A stretch of 64,000 nt of DNA from Ascoidea rubescens DSM 1968 (GCF_001661345.1 NW_017962913.1:2113428-2177427); one strand, 5' to 3'; counted from the stretch's first letter, positions 49,077-60,341 are shown. Translations and numbers: made by a program. Notes: a model not told the origin generated them from the letters alone.

Positions 49077-49082
49077 CACGTG
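49077..49082. promoter_or_regulatory. CACGTG box upstream of SND2
   Basis: CACGTG followed by AT, the Cbf1-preferred context, 147 bp upstream of the SND2 ATG. Binding is inferred. Confidence 0.35.
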
Positions 49083-49229
49083 ATGTGTTTTATCATATTT
49101 TATCATGTTTTGTTTTTCTTTTCTCGTTTCTCCGTTAGGCAGTTTTCCTCTTTTACCTTTCACAAGATCAGAGGATAAAAGCACAGAGATTGGATCAAGT
49201 GCTAGGTAGATAACAGGCCAGAAAGCACA

Positions 49230-49793
49230 ATGGCAGGAGCAGCAGCAAAGAAGCAGGCGGTGTCAAACAACAAGATACTAAGGGATCTACACACCAGCTC
49301 GTTGGTTGTGAATTTGTTCTCGGTCTTCCTCATGGTGGTATTCAATCGACCAAATCTTTCGAAATTTAAGTACTACCTCATGTTCAACATCCCATTGATA
49401 AGCAGCGAATATATGATTGAGAAGTATGGCCGACCCAAGTACAAGGAGAATGGAGCAATTGCTCGCGAGGGCATTGATCTCAGGCAGGAGGGGCTCACCG
49501 AGTACATGTTCGACGTGATGTACTTGACACTCTTTTGCGATGTGATGGTGGGCGTTGTGGGTAGTTTGAAGGTGTTCTATCTCTTGGTGGTGGTGCCTGT
49601 GTTTATGGTGTATAAGGTGGCGGGTTTGGTGGGTCTCTGGCGTCAGGCACGCGGAAACCAGCTCGGCGGTGCTGATTCTAACGGCGCCCAGTCTGGCGGC
49701 ACCGGCAGCAGCGAGGGTCGCTCCAAACGGCTGGTAAAGATGGAGGCCCGGCAGCAAAAGGGCCGAGGCAAAACACAGCGCGTCCGCAGTTAG
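49230..49793 (+). CDS. SND2: Snd2/Env10 (TMEM208 family) ER-targeting protein
   Basis: 187-residue ER membrane protein of the SRP-independent targeting (SND) route. The family block AAKKQAVSNNKILRDLHTSS matches the start of yeast Env10/Snd2, followed by LVVNLFSVFLMVVFNRPNLS, YYLMFNIPLISSEYMIEKYG and RPKYKENGAI. Three to four TM segments follow (TLFCDVMVGVVGSLKVFYLL; VVVPVFMVYKVAGLVGLW) and a basic Gly/Ser/Arg tail ending RQQKGRGKTQRVRS. Codon use is unlike the neighbours: the second half is GC-rich, with many GGC, CGC, CTC and GTG codons. One CTG at 49731-49733. Confidence 0.9.
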   Translation: MAGAAAKKQAVSNNKILRDLHTSSLVVNLFSVFLMVVFNRPNLSKFKYYLMFNIPLISSEYMIEKYGRPKYKENGAIAREGIDLRQEGLTEYMFDVMYLTLFCDVMVGVVGSLKVFYLLVVVPVFMVYKVAGLVGLWRQARGNQLGGADSNGAQSGGTGSSEGRSKRLVKMEARQQKGRGKTQRVRS

Positions 49794-50163
49794 TGAGCAT
49801 GCAGGACACCCGCAGCACATCGCAGTACAGGCGCAAATTCTTCTCGTGCCGCAGCATTTCAAAGAACATCCGCGTAGCCATGGAGATCCGTCCGCTGTCT
49901 CCGTCGTTTCCTTGGTACGGACGTGCCCCTTTTTCTGGATTGGCACTCAGAATTCGTGTTCTTTTCAATGTTTGCCATTTTTCAGTGAGAACATTTCCTT
50001 TGGGCTCGTTTTTTATTTAATCTCTTTTTCGTTTTTTTTCTTTCTTTCCTTTTCTTATATCTTTTCTTGAAAACAATATAAATACCTACGTATCTGATTA
50101 TAATTCCTTTCCCAATTATAGTCTTTAGTATTACTAAATTATTTATTCTTTTATTTCTCAAAA
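49794..50163. promoter_or_regulatory. ACT1 promoter region
   Basis: 370 bp between SND2 and ACT1. GC-rich to about 49960, then strongly T-rich on the plus strand (50020-50070), as in highly expressed yeast promoters. Confidence 0.5.
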
Positions 50164-52098
50164 ATGGATGGTGGTACGTACTTTCACTCTCTTTTTTCTC
50201 TCTTTCTTTTCACCTTTGCTCATCATGATTGATATCGATGGGTTTTATCCAAGACCTTGATCTGTCTCAATTGCTTGATGCAATCAATTCATTATCTTTT
50301 TGTATCTCTTTGATCTTACTATTTACTCGATTCTTTTTTTTTCTCGTTTTCAATTCTCGTCCAGATCTCAATTTACTCAATTAAATCATTTTGTTTTCAA
50401 AAGCACAGCGGAAACAATTTCAAATTCCAAATCGGAAGCTCTTGAAATCTGGGAATCTGGATTTTTTTTCTTTCTTTACATTTCAATGCAATTTGTCAAA
50501 TATCTTAAAATTGTCTTTTATTCAATTGCACATGTGTTTTATAATTGTAATTGATATTAATCGATTACAACCAAAATGAAATACTTCGATACGAAGACAC
50601 TGAAAATCTACAAAGTGCTTCTTATTGATCTTAGAGACTTGGATAAACCCGATCGGAATTGAATCAAATCATGATAAAAGATCTTTATTTTATCTATTTC
50701 TATTTTTATTTGAATATAGATTCACTAACAAGTTAAACAGAAGAAGTTGCTGCTGTAAGTAATCTCTGCTTATATTTTAATTTTCTATTATAGAAAATCT
50801 ACTTTAATCCTCGAATTTTATTAAAAAGAAAATTTTTAATAATCTACCCCTAATTTAATTGGGCGGCTTTTTTTTTGGGAATTTTTTGTCCACACAAAAT
50901 GATCTGAAATTTCAAAAATCATTCATCCCAGTTATCTCAAAAAGATTTTTAACAATTTTACTAACTAAATAATTTCTTTCTTTCTTAATAGCTTGTTATT
51001 GACAATGGTTCTGGTATGTGTAAAGCCGGTTTTGCTGGTGATGATGCACCAAGAGCTGTTTTCCCTTCAATCGTAGGTAGACCAAGACATCAAGGTATCA
51101 TGGTCGGTATGGGTCAAAAAGATTCCTACGTTGGTGATGAAGCTCAATCAAAAAGAGGTATTTTAACCTTAAGATATCCAATTGAACATGGTATCGTTAC
51201 AAACTGGGATGATATGGAAAAGATCTGGCATCATACTTTCTACAACGAGTTAAGAGTTGCTCCAGAAGAACACCCAGTTTTATTAACTGAAGCTCCAATG
51301 AACCCAAAATCCAATAGAGAAAAAATGACCCAAATCATGTTTGAAACTTTCAACGTTCCTGCTTTTTACGTCTCTATTCAAGCTGTTCTCTCCTTATATT
51401 CTTCCGGTAGAACCACCGGTATTGTTTTAGATTCTGGTGATGGTGTTACCCACGTTGTCCCAATTTACGCTGGTTTTTCTTTACCTCATGCTATCTTAAG
51501 AATTGATTTGGCTGGTAGAGACTTGACTGACTACTTGATGAAAATTCTTTCTGAACGTGGTTACAGTTTCTCCACCACTGCTGAAAGAGAAATTGTTCGT
51601 GACATTAAAGAAAAATTATGTTATGTTGCTTTAGACTTTGATCAAGAAATACAAACCTCTGCTCAATCTTCTGCTATTGAAAAATCTTATGAATTGCCAG
51701 ATGGTCAAATTATCACAATTGGTAATGAAAGATTCAGAGCCCCAGAAGCCTTATTCCATCCATCTGTTTTAGGTTTGGAAGCTGCTGGTATCGATCAAAC
51801 TGCTTACAACTCTATCATGAAGTGTGATGTTGATGTTAGAAAAGAATTATACGGTAATATTGTCATGTCTGGTGGTACCACCATGTTCCCAGGTATTGCT
51901 GAACGTATGCAAAAAGAAATCACTGCTTTGGCTCCTTCTTCTATGAAAGTTAAAGTCATTGCTGCCCCTGAACGTAAATATTCTGTCTGGATTGGTGGTT
52001 CCATTTTGGCTTCATTATCAACTTTCCAACAAATGTGGATCTCAAAACAAGAATATGATGAATCTGGACCATCAATTGTTCATCATAAATGTTTTTAA
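50164..52098 (+). CDS. ACT1: Actin, three exons including a 14-nt microexon
   Basis: 376-residue actin. Exon 1 is 50164-50173 (ATG GAT GGT G), exon 2 is 50741-50754 (AAGAAGTTGCTGCT), exon 3 is 50992-52098. Joined, they give [20 protein letters not shown], the canonical start. Intron 1 (567 nt) has donor GTACGT, branch CACTAAC and acceptor ACAG. Intron 2 (237 nt) has donor GTAAGT, branch TACTAAC (50959-50965) and acceptor ATAG. Exon 3 covers the ATP-binding and polymerisation core ([20 protein letters not shown]; end [10 protein letters not shown]). No CTG codon. Both introns precede codon 9, and the middle exon is unusually short. Confidence 0.95.
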
Positions 52099-52953
52099 GG
52101 TAATTAATCAATTATTTAATTATTCATTTTTAATTAATATAGTTTTTTAGTTTTTTGCACATTTGTTTTGTTTAGTTTTTTTATAATTTTAATTTAATTT
52201 AATTTGATACTATTTAGATTCCACTTTATTTTTTTTCTCCTTTTTTTCTTTTTCTTTTTCTTTTGATATCTATTGATTTTCTTTTTTTTTAGTCCTTTAT
52301 AATTCCCCTTTATTTATCTATACTTTATATTTTTCATTCCCTCATCTCATCTTTTCTTTTCTTATCCACGTCTCCCTTTGTTGTTGTTTACCTTTGTTAC
52401 TTTTCTGAAAATTAGCGAACTTAAAATTGTGTATTGTATTGAAAATTATCTTTAAAATCGATCAAAAGGTTGTTTATTTCTCCTATTTTCCTCCCTTACT
52501 CCTATTGTTTCGATTTTATTATTTTTATTTTGATCGGTATTATTTCGATTTCAAATCATTATTGGTTTTCGATAGTAATAAATGACCATTAAATATCTTT
52601 AGATCAATTTAGTTATAAAATGGTGAACAGTTGAAATCAGAATAATTTAGATTTTTGGATTAAATTTCTTTGATATAAACCAAATCATTTATTATTTATA
52701 AATAGGGGGAAAGAATATTGATATATAACTTAAAAAAAAAGTAAAATAAGATGAGGAAACAAATAAATATAGAAAAAACTGGGCTATATAGGTTTCTCAA
52801 TATAAAAGTATAGTCATAATTAAAAGGTAAAAATAAAATGTGAATATTAATAAGTTAAGTTTCATGCGCCAAAAAGTCAAAAATAGTATTATAATAAAGT
52901 AGTGAAAAGAATATTAATAAAATATTGAAATAAAAGGAAGAGGGTAAAAGAAT
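52099..52953. other. Convergent intergenic region ACT1 / ERG12
   Basis: 855 bp, T-rich after ACT1 and A-rich before ERG12, expected to contain both 3' UTRs. No gene seen. Confidence 0.65.
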
Positions 52954-54345
52954 CTACCAAAACCTCCAATCTGGAGCGTTTTGAACACCAAAAGTATTCT
53001 CAATTTCTTTTTGAGTTTTGAAACTCAAGAAGCCATCTTGAGTGAAAATTTTGCTATAATTGGGGTTCCTATTAATATGAGTATTAGTATTAGTATTAGT
53101 ATTAGTATTAATATTGTTTATATCAACATAGTTTGGTAGTAGTAAACCAACACCTTTGCCGCCTAAAGTTGTTTGATAAGTTTTGTAGCCCTCATTTTTG
53201 AAACTGGTGATTATTTGGCTTACTTTTGATTGATCTGCATCGTCTTTGAGAATAGTTATAGCACAACCACCACCACCTGCACCGGTTAATTTTGATTCAC
53301 CAATATCCATTAAATCGCATTGTAGTTTAATATTTTCCAAGGTTGGGTGAGAGACACCGAGAGATACTAATAGGCCATGGTTGATTCTGATCAATTGGCT
53401 GATTTTGAATTTGGCGTCATTATCGAAAAATGGACGAATCATTATGTTATAGGCCTCTCTTGTTAAACTTTCAATAGCATCCAAGATGGAGCCACTAGTT
53501 TTTGGGAACTCGTTTGTGAAGGAGGATACGTTTGCGACTAAATCGGCTGTTTTTCTGGGATGAGTTGTATTGGTTAGTAGTAGATTTAAAGAAGGGAAGT
53601 TTCTCATTTTTGTTCTAATACTGGGGTTCGAGGATTTCATTCTTTGGAACATGATAGCACCACCATGGCAAGAGACAGTGTTATCGATACCTGAGGGATT
53701 ACCATGTATGCATTTTTCGGCCATAAAGGCCCAAGAGTCTATGAATAGAGAGTCTGGTGAATCTATGGTGGTGAAGTCGTTATTTTTGATGGAAGGAGAT
53801 TGAATATGGTTTCCTAAATAGGACAAGGCAGAAGATAAGCAAACAGCCATAGAGGCAGACGAACCAAGGCCTGCACCGATGGGTAAGGTTGATCTTATGG
53901 TGAAGGTGTGTCCGATAGTGGAGAGGGAGCATAGGTTCAAGTACAAATAGAGAAAGGCAGAGGCAGAGCAGTAGTGGATGGTGTCATTGATGTCGAGGAT
54001 AAGTTCAGATAAGGAAGAGACGTATTCGGGAACTAGTTCGTCGTCAGGCTTGGGGATGTTTTTGTCATTTGTGTTGTTGTTGTCGTCGTCGTTGTTGTTG
54101 AAATTGTCTTTTATTGACCAAGGTATATCATGTATGCTCCATTTGTGAGAGAAGTTTATATCGGGGAAGTTTAAATTGATTGTGTTGGGGTCCTTGCTGG
54201 GAGCGACTAGTAGGTATGTTCTCAAGGAGACAGCAGCAGCGATAGCAGGTTTTCCGAAGACAGCAGCATGTTCACCGAAAATGATGACTTTTCCAGGAGA
54301 TGAAACAATGAAGGGAGTTGAGTTTGGTTGGTTGGTGATAGTCAT
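52954..54345 (-). CDS. ERG12: Mevalonate kinase
   Basis: 463-residue GHMP kinase phosphorylating mevalonate in sterol and isoprenoid synthesis. Motifs: FIVSSPGKVIIFGEHAAVFG (motif 1), TLPIGAGLGSSASMAVCLSS (ATP-binding motif 2), KCIHGNPSGIDNTVSCHGGA (catalytic Asp) and KLTGAGGGGCAITILKDD (motif 3). Two low-complexity insertions make it slightly longer than the yeast enzyme (443): an Asn/Asp stretch (NNNDDDNNNTNDKN) and an Asn-Thr run encoded by GTATTA-type repeats at 53081-53110. No in-frame CTG noticed. Confidence 0.96.
   Translation of the reverse strand: MTITNQPNSTPFIVSSPGKVIIFGEHAAVFGKPAIAAAVSLRTYLLVAPSKDPNTINLNFPDINFSHKWSIHDIPWSIKDNFNNNDDDNNNTNDKNIPKPDDELVPEYVSSLSELILDINDTIHYCSASAFLYLYLNLCSLSTIGHTFTIRSTLPIGAGLGSSASMAVCLSSALSYLGNHIQSPSIKNNDFTTIDSPDSLFIDSWAFMAEKCIHGNPSGIDNTVSCHGGAIMFQRMKSSNPSIRTKMRNFPSLNLLLTNTTHPRKTADLVANVSSFTNEFPKTSGSILDAIESLTREAYNIMIRPFFDNDAKFKISQLIRINHGLLVSLGVSHPTLENIKLQCDLMDIGESKLTGAGGGGCAITILKDDADQSKVSQIITSFKNEGYKTYQTTLGGKGVGLLLPNYVDINNINTNTNTNTNTHINRNPNYSKIFTQDGFLSFKTQKEIENTFGVQNAPDWRFW
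53081..53110. repeat. (GTATTA)5 hexamer repeat inside ERG12
   Basis: Five perfect six-base units (plus-strand reading) encoding alternating Asn-Thr in ERG12 near the C-terminus. Confidence 0.9.
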
Positions 54346-55145
54346 ATTGAAAAGGTAGAGGTAGGTGTAGAAGTGGAAGTAGAAGTGAAAGTAGAAAAGA
54401 GGGAGATATTAAGAGGAAGAGGGAGCAAGCAGCATAATTGGGAAGCGAGGGAGATAATGGCTTGTATTGTTTGGGATATATTTTGGAAGGATATTATTTA
54501 GAATAGTGGGAAAGTCCTTTGTATTTGAGCAAGAGCAGGAAGAATTGAGGTAATTTGAGAGAAATAAAGGGCCTTTTCGAGAAACGAGTGAGAGAAGTTC
54601 ATTCGCCGAAAAAGAGCAAGATAAACGACATGCGTGTGTGTGCATTAGTGTGCATGAGAATGCGGGATGAAAAGAATCAAATGCCAGTCTGATGGGAGGG
54701 CGGTTGGATGTACACAGATCAAAGAGAGATATAGAGATATATCCAGAAGGTATGGAAAGTCTGGAAAGTGGGAAAATGGGAAAATGGGGTGGGTGAGGTG
54801 TCAGATAAAATGAGCGAGTGAGTGAGCTAGTGTATGTGATAAAGTACTGCAGGTCTGTTCGAGTGAGTGGGCCATTTGCAGAATGTGAGGGATAGATCAA
54901 ATAAGATAAGATGAAGAGGCCATTGAGAAGGCCGAATGAGGAAATTTCAAAGAACAGAATTAAAATCAGAAACTGTGAGGTACATTAGTGGATTTAAAAC
55001 GAGTTTAAACAAAGATTGGAATAAACAAATTAAAAGATTGATATAAATTAGTTGAAAAGCTACATTATAAATACAAGAAGTTTGGACTAAATTTTATGAG
55101 AACTGGAATCGAAAAATTTTGAATGGCAGTTGGATTAAAATTGTG
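54346..55145. other. Divergent promoter region ERG12 / two-TM protein
   Basis: 800 bp, purine-rich on the plus strand (54360-54900) with many GAG/GGA strings. A minus-strand frame of 163 codons (54409-54900) is Ser/Pro-rich and featureless; judged a by-product of this purine bias. Confidence 0.55.
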
Positions 55146-55688
55146 ATGATTAAGCTAGGCAAGAGTTATAAATTGGAAGAAAGTAACCAAATAGATTTGC
55201 TAGAAAGTGAGGAAATTGAGTGCAACTGTTTGAAATGCTTTCAAATGAATGAAAAGTATAAATTGCTAAGAACGATGCTAATAGTCGGGGCCTTTATACC
55301 AATTGCATTGATAGTGGTTATAGGTTTTTGTGTTTATTTGATGTATTTTGTTGAGATGGAATTCGATGCTGAAAATGGTAGCAGCGAACGCAACGGGTAC
55401 AACTTGGATTGTGGTTCAATTTACAATTTCGACTGTGATCGTGATGGCCATTGCAGTGTTTCCAACAGCTCGAGCAGTCGCAGTAAACTCGATGAGCTTG
55501 TTGTATTCAAGCGCTACAGGTCGCATAGGAAGCTACTGAAAAAGTACGCAAGGTTGATCCAGGTGTCGGTGGTAATAGTGCTCATTGAGTTGGTGGTTGT
55601 GTTCTTTGTGGTGTTGCTAGTGAATTATTCTTCTGTCAACTACAATCATTTCTTCAGTCTTAATCTTAACCGTGATAATATACATTAA
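55146..55688 (+). CDS. Unrecognised two-TM membrane protein with a CxCxxC start region
   Basis: 180 residues from the ATG at 55146 (the open frame starts earlier without ATG). Layout: hydrophilic N-tail with EEIECNCLKCFQMNEKYKLL, TM1 (LIVGAFIPIALIVVIGFCVY), an extramembrane loop with three more Cys (NLDCGSIYNFDCDRDGHC), a basic segment (KRYRSHRKLLKKYARL), TM2 (VSVVIVLIELVVVFFVVLLV) and a short Asn-rich tail. The Cys spacing in both the tail and loop is notable. One CTG codon (KLLKKY). No family recognised. Confidence 0.6.
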   Translation: MIKLGKSYKLEESNQIDLLESEEIECNCLKCFQMNEKYKLLRTMLIVGAFIPIALIVVIGFCVYLMYFVEMEFDAENGSSERNGYNLDCGSIYNFDCDRDGHCSVSNSSSSRSKLDELVVFKRYRSHRKLLKKYARLIQVSVVIVLIELVVVFFVVLLVNYSSVNYNHFFSLNLNRDNIH

Positions 55689-56501
55689 TTGTACCACTAT
55701 AATCCCCTCTGGAGACTCTCAACGGATCTTGTATCGACATACCACCCTGTACCACCATACACTACTGCTCGAACACTCCATTGCAGAGCCATCTCGTCAC
55801 GCGTCGCTCGCGCGTCGCCCACGCAAAACACCCAATCAGCGTCCTCCTGCCGGCCCAGATCCACCACCCTGGGCGCGCCAGCAGCCAGTCCGGCGCGCCA
55901 ATCAGAGACGAGAGATACCTGCTGACCTGGGCTTCCGCAGCGTCCCAACCAGTGGTTCTCTCTGTGTGCATGCTACGAGCGCACCAGCGGGTGGTCATCC
56001 CAGCGCACGTATGCCTGTGCGGTCACTGCTTGACGTCTCCCGACCGAAGCTCCCCCAACGCTCCCTTAAAGATTAGGCTCCTACACAAAGAAACGCTGAT
56101 AACCCTCATCCACAGCGCTGTAAAAGCAACACTCCTGCTGAATTTGCAATGTTGAAGAGACTGTTTGATACCCAGTTACCAGCCAATTCGCTTATCCTCT
56201 CAGGCCTCTTTGACAGCATTTCTCTAAGAGCCTACTTCTCTGGGCTGAATTGTGTAACCATTTGATTCTTCCTTCTCCCGCCGGTTTTTGTTATATAATA
56301 CCAAATAATCTTCGCAGTGCTCTTTCCATTCAGTCTCGTTGGAATTATACTATAAATCTCTTTCCTATTCGTTTCCCTTTCCTCTTCTTTGCTCTGCTCT
56401 GCTCTTCACTTGTAGCTGAAATTATACTTTTATTCCACCTATACTTTTGCTTTTATTTCTTTTAGTCATACTCTCTCTCTCTCTCAATTCTGTTGTCCAT
56501 A
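55689..56501. promoter_or_regulatory. FRD1 promoter region with GC-rich island and two CCAATCAG boxes
   Basis: 813 bp. Within a GC-rich island (about 55775-56060) CCAATCAG occurs at 55832-55839 and 55898-55905, and GGCGCGCC occurs twice. Overlapping ORFs of 78-134 codons on both strands across the island have no family features. Confidence 0.55.
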
Positions 56502-58472
56502 ATGACTGACTACTTGGAATTAGAAAACGTTCCCAAAAACCCAATCATAGTCGTTGGTGGTGGGCTAGCTGGTCTCAGTGCTGCTCATCAGTGTCTCATC
56601 AATGGTTCTAATGTTGTCCTACTAGATAAACAAGCCTTCTTCGGTGGTAATTCAACCAAAGCTACCTCTGGTATTAATGGTTCTCTCACAAGAACCCAAG
56701 TCAAACTAAACATCAACGATTCCGTTGACAGCTTTCTCAATGACACTCTAAAGTCTGCAAAGGGCCAAGCTGACGAAAAATTGGCCAAAGTATTAACCTA
56801 CGAAAGTGCCTCAGCTGTTGAATGGCTACAAGACTACTTCAACCTAGACCTATCCTTGGTCTCAAGACTAGGTGGCCACTCTCAACCAAGAACCCATAGA
56901 GGCAAAGATGCTAGGTTTCCTGGTATGGCTATTACCTATGCTCTTATGGAAAAAATCGAACACATTTTCGAGTCTAACCCTGAAAGAGTCCTCATCTCAA
57001 AGAAATCTAAAGTTGTCAAACTAATCAAAAACGACAGCCAAAACTTCATCAAGGGTCTCATCTTCGAAAAAGATGGCAAGAACTATCAAATATTTGGCCC
57101 AGTCATTCTTGCTACCGGCGGTTACGCTGCAGATTTCGACGACGTCGACAACTCCCTTTTAAACAAATACAGACCCGATATAATGGACTTGCCAACAACA
57201 AATGGTAACCATGCTACTGGAGATGGTCAAAAATTGGTCATCAAGTCTGGCGGTATAGGCATTGATCTCGAAAAAGTCCAAATTCACCCAACTGGTCTCG
57301 TTAACCCAAAGGACATAAACTCAAAATTCAAATTCTTAGCCGGTGAAGCTCTTAGAGGTGAGGGCGCCATCATGCTAGATGCAACTGGAAAAAGATTCTG
57401 CGACGAATTGGGTACAAGAGACTATGTTTCCAACGAAATGACTAAAGTCAAGGCCCCCATTAGATTAGTTTTGAACTCAAAAGCTGCCAAAAACTTGCCA
57501 TTCCACGTCTCCCATTATGAAAGCAGAGGCTTGATGAAAAAAATATCTGGCCAACAGTTGCTAAATGAAATCGGCTGCTCAAAGGAAACTTTGCTTAACC
57601 AATTCAACGAATACAACAAATTCAGCGACTACGCTTCCAAAACCCCCCAAAAAACAATCGATCCCTTTGGCAAAAAATTCTTCCCATCCACTCCCTTTAA
57701 CTTGGATGACGAATTCCATGTCTCCATAATTTGCAGAGTTGTCCACTTCACCATGGGTGGTGTCAAAATCGATCCTGGTGCAAGAGTCCTTACCTCAAAC
57801 AACATCAATCCTTCCTCAAAGGATAAAGTTGAACCAATCCTAGGTCTATATGCCGCTGGTGAATTGGCTGGTAATATTCACGGCTATAACAGATTGGGTG
57901 GCTCTTCTTTATTAGCCTGTGTTTGTTTTGGTAGAGTTGCTGCCAATTCAGCCACTCAGTACCTATTACAGAACTTGTCCAACAACTCTCTCGACACTAA
58001 ACAAGTTGCTATCTCAAGATTAAATAAAATTAGATTGCATCTAGACCCTGATCAACATGACATAATCGTTAGTTTTGAAGATGATAATGCTACTGAAAAC
58101 ACATCTCCAGCTCCAAAAAAATCTAAAAAACCTACTGATAAAAAAACAGCTTCACCAAAAAAGACCAAGAAATCAAAAAAGACTTTAAAAAAACCCAAAG
58201 CCTTTTCCGTTCCCAAAAAAGAATACTCCATGAATGAAATTGCTAAACACACTAAAGAAGATGACTGTTGGATTGCTGTCAAAGGTGCTGTGTTAGATGT
58301 CTCCAACTTTTACGATGACCACCCAGGTGGCAAGCAATCGTTGGTCAACTTTGGTGGTAAAGATGCCAGTGAAGCATTTGAAATGTTGCACGATGACAAT
58401 GTTATTTCCAAATACGCTGCTAGTACTGTTATTGGGAGAGTCAAAGGCCAGAAATTGACTTTAAAAGCTTGA
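56502..58472 (+). CDS. FRD1: Fumarate reductase (Osm1/Frd1 type) fused to a C-terminal cytochrome b5 domain
   Basis: 656 residues, start ATG at 56502. The N-terminal ~500 residues form the soluble FAD-dependent fumarate reductase: IIVVGGGLAGLSAAHQCLIN (FAD), GGNSTKATSGINGS, HPTGLVNP, GEALRGEGAIMLDATGKRF, VVHFTMGGVKID, and AAGELAGNIHGYNRLGGSSL. A Lys/Pro-rich linker (about residues 530-570) leads to a cytochrome b5 domain, SMNEIAKHTKEDDCWIAVKG, with heme ligands in DDHPGGKQS and FEMLHDDNV. S. cerevisiae Frd1/Osm1 lack b5; filamentous fungi often have it. No signal peptide is seen, so the protein is probably cytosolic. Regenerates FAD/NAD during low oxygen in the family. Confidence 0.93.
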   Translation: MTDYLELENVPKNPIIVVGGGLAGLSAAHQCLINGSNVVLLDKQAFFGGNSTKATSGINGSLTRTQVKLNINDSVDSFLNDTLKSAKGQADEKLAKVLTYESASAVEWLQDYFNLDLSLVSRLGGHSQPRTHRGKDARFPGMAITYALMEKIEHIFESNPERVLISKKSKVVKLIKNDSQNFIKGLIFEKDGKNYQIFGPVILATGGYAADFDDVDNSLLNKYRPDIMDLPTTNGNHATGDGQKLVIKSGGIGIDLEKVQIHPTGLVNPKDINSKFKFLAGEALRGEGAIMLDATGKRFCDELGTRDYVSNEMTKVKAPIRLVLNSKAAKNLPFHVSHYESRGLMKKISGQQLLNEIGCSKETLLNQFNEYNKFSDYASKTPQKTIDPFGKKFFPSTPFNLDDEFHVSIICRVVHFTMGGVKIDPGARVLTSNNINPSSKDKVEPILGLYAAGELAGNIHGYNRLGGSSLLACVCFGRVAANSATQYLLQNLSNNSLDTKQVAISRLNKIRLHLDPDQHDIIVSFEDDNATENTSPAPKKSKKPTDKKTASPKKTKKSKKTLKKPKAFSVPKKEYSMNEIAKHTKEDDCWIAVKGAVLDVSNFYDDHPGGKQSLVNFGGKDASEAFEMLHDDNVISKYAASTVIGRVKGQKLTLKA

Positions 58473-59888
<1,416 letters not shown>

Positions 59889-59956
59889 TGACATTTAAAT
59901 TTGATGGAACAACCAGTTTAATAAGATTTTGTTTTTCTCTTTATTATCTATTATCC

Positions 59957-60077
59957 TTATTATCTCTTTATTATCTCTTTATTATCTCTTTATTATCTCT
60001 TTATTATCTCTTTATTATCTCTTTATTATCTCTTTATTATCTCTTTATTATCTCTTTATTATCTCTTTGTTATCTCT
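59957..60077. repeat. 11-bp minisatellite, 11 copies
   Basis: Eleven copies of TTATTATCTCT in tandem, ten perfect and the last with one mismatch (G for A), 121 bp. It lies in the 3' region of KSS1. On the plus strand it stays open in at least two frames, giving shadow hydrophobic ORFs (YYLFIIS repeats). Confidence 0.97.
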
Positions 60078-60334
60078 ATTACTTTTTCATTTGTATCTTC
60101 ATGTTTTTTTTCCCACATTAATTCAAATTAATCATTCATTTACATTCTTTATATAAGATATAGTTTTTAAGTTTTGACATTTTATTTCTACGTTTTAACC
60201 AATTGATCTACAGTAAACAATACGAATGAAAAAAAAGTAGATTAGCTATATTATTCATTATTATCTATGCAATAGGATTGTGCTAATCTCTTTATCCATT
60301 GACCAGTTTTGAATTCAGACCTGGAAGTTCTTTT

Positions 60335-60341
60335 CGGGTAA
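60335..60341. promoter_or_regulatory. CGGGTAA box (Reb1-type core) upstream of HAT1
   Basis: Core of the Reb1 general regulatory factor site, about 200 bp upstream of the HAT1 ATG. Inference from motif only. Confidence 0.35.

Noticed and set aside
49287-49946. 219-codon minus-strand frame antisense to SND2
   Set aside because: Shadow of the GC-rich coding strand; His/Cys-rich translation without family match.
50174-50740. Possible snoRNA in ACT1 intron 1
   Set aside because: Looked for C/D box pairs and found no convincing set; a short CTTCG/CGAAG hairpin alone is not evidence.
54409-54900. 163-codon minus-strand Ser/Pro-rich frame upstream of ERG12
   Set aside because: Composition follows the purine-rich plus strand; no ATG context, domain or conserved motif.
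55697-56155. Overlapping ORFs of 78-134 codons in the FRD1 promoter
   Set aside because: Five frames open over the same GC-rich stretch; CCAAT and GGCGCGCC motifs indicate promoter DNA.
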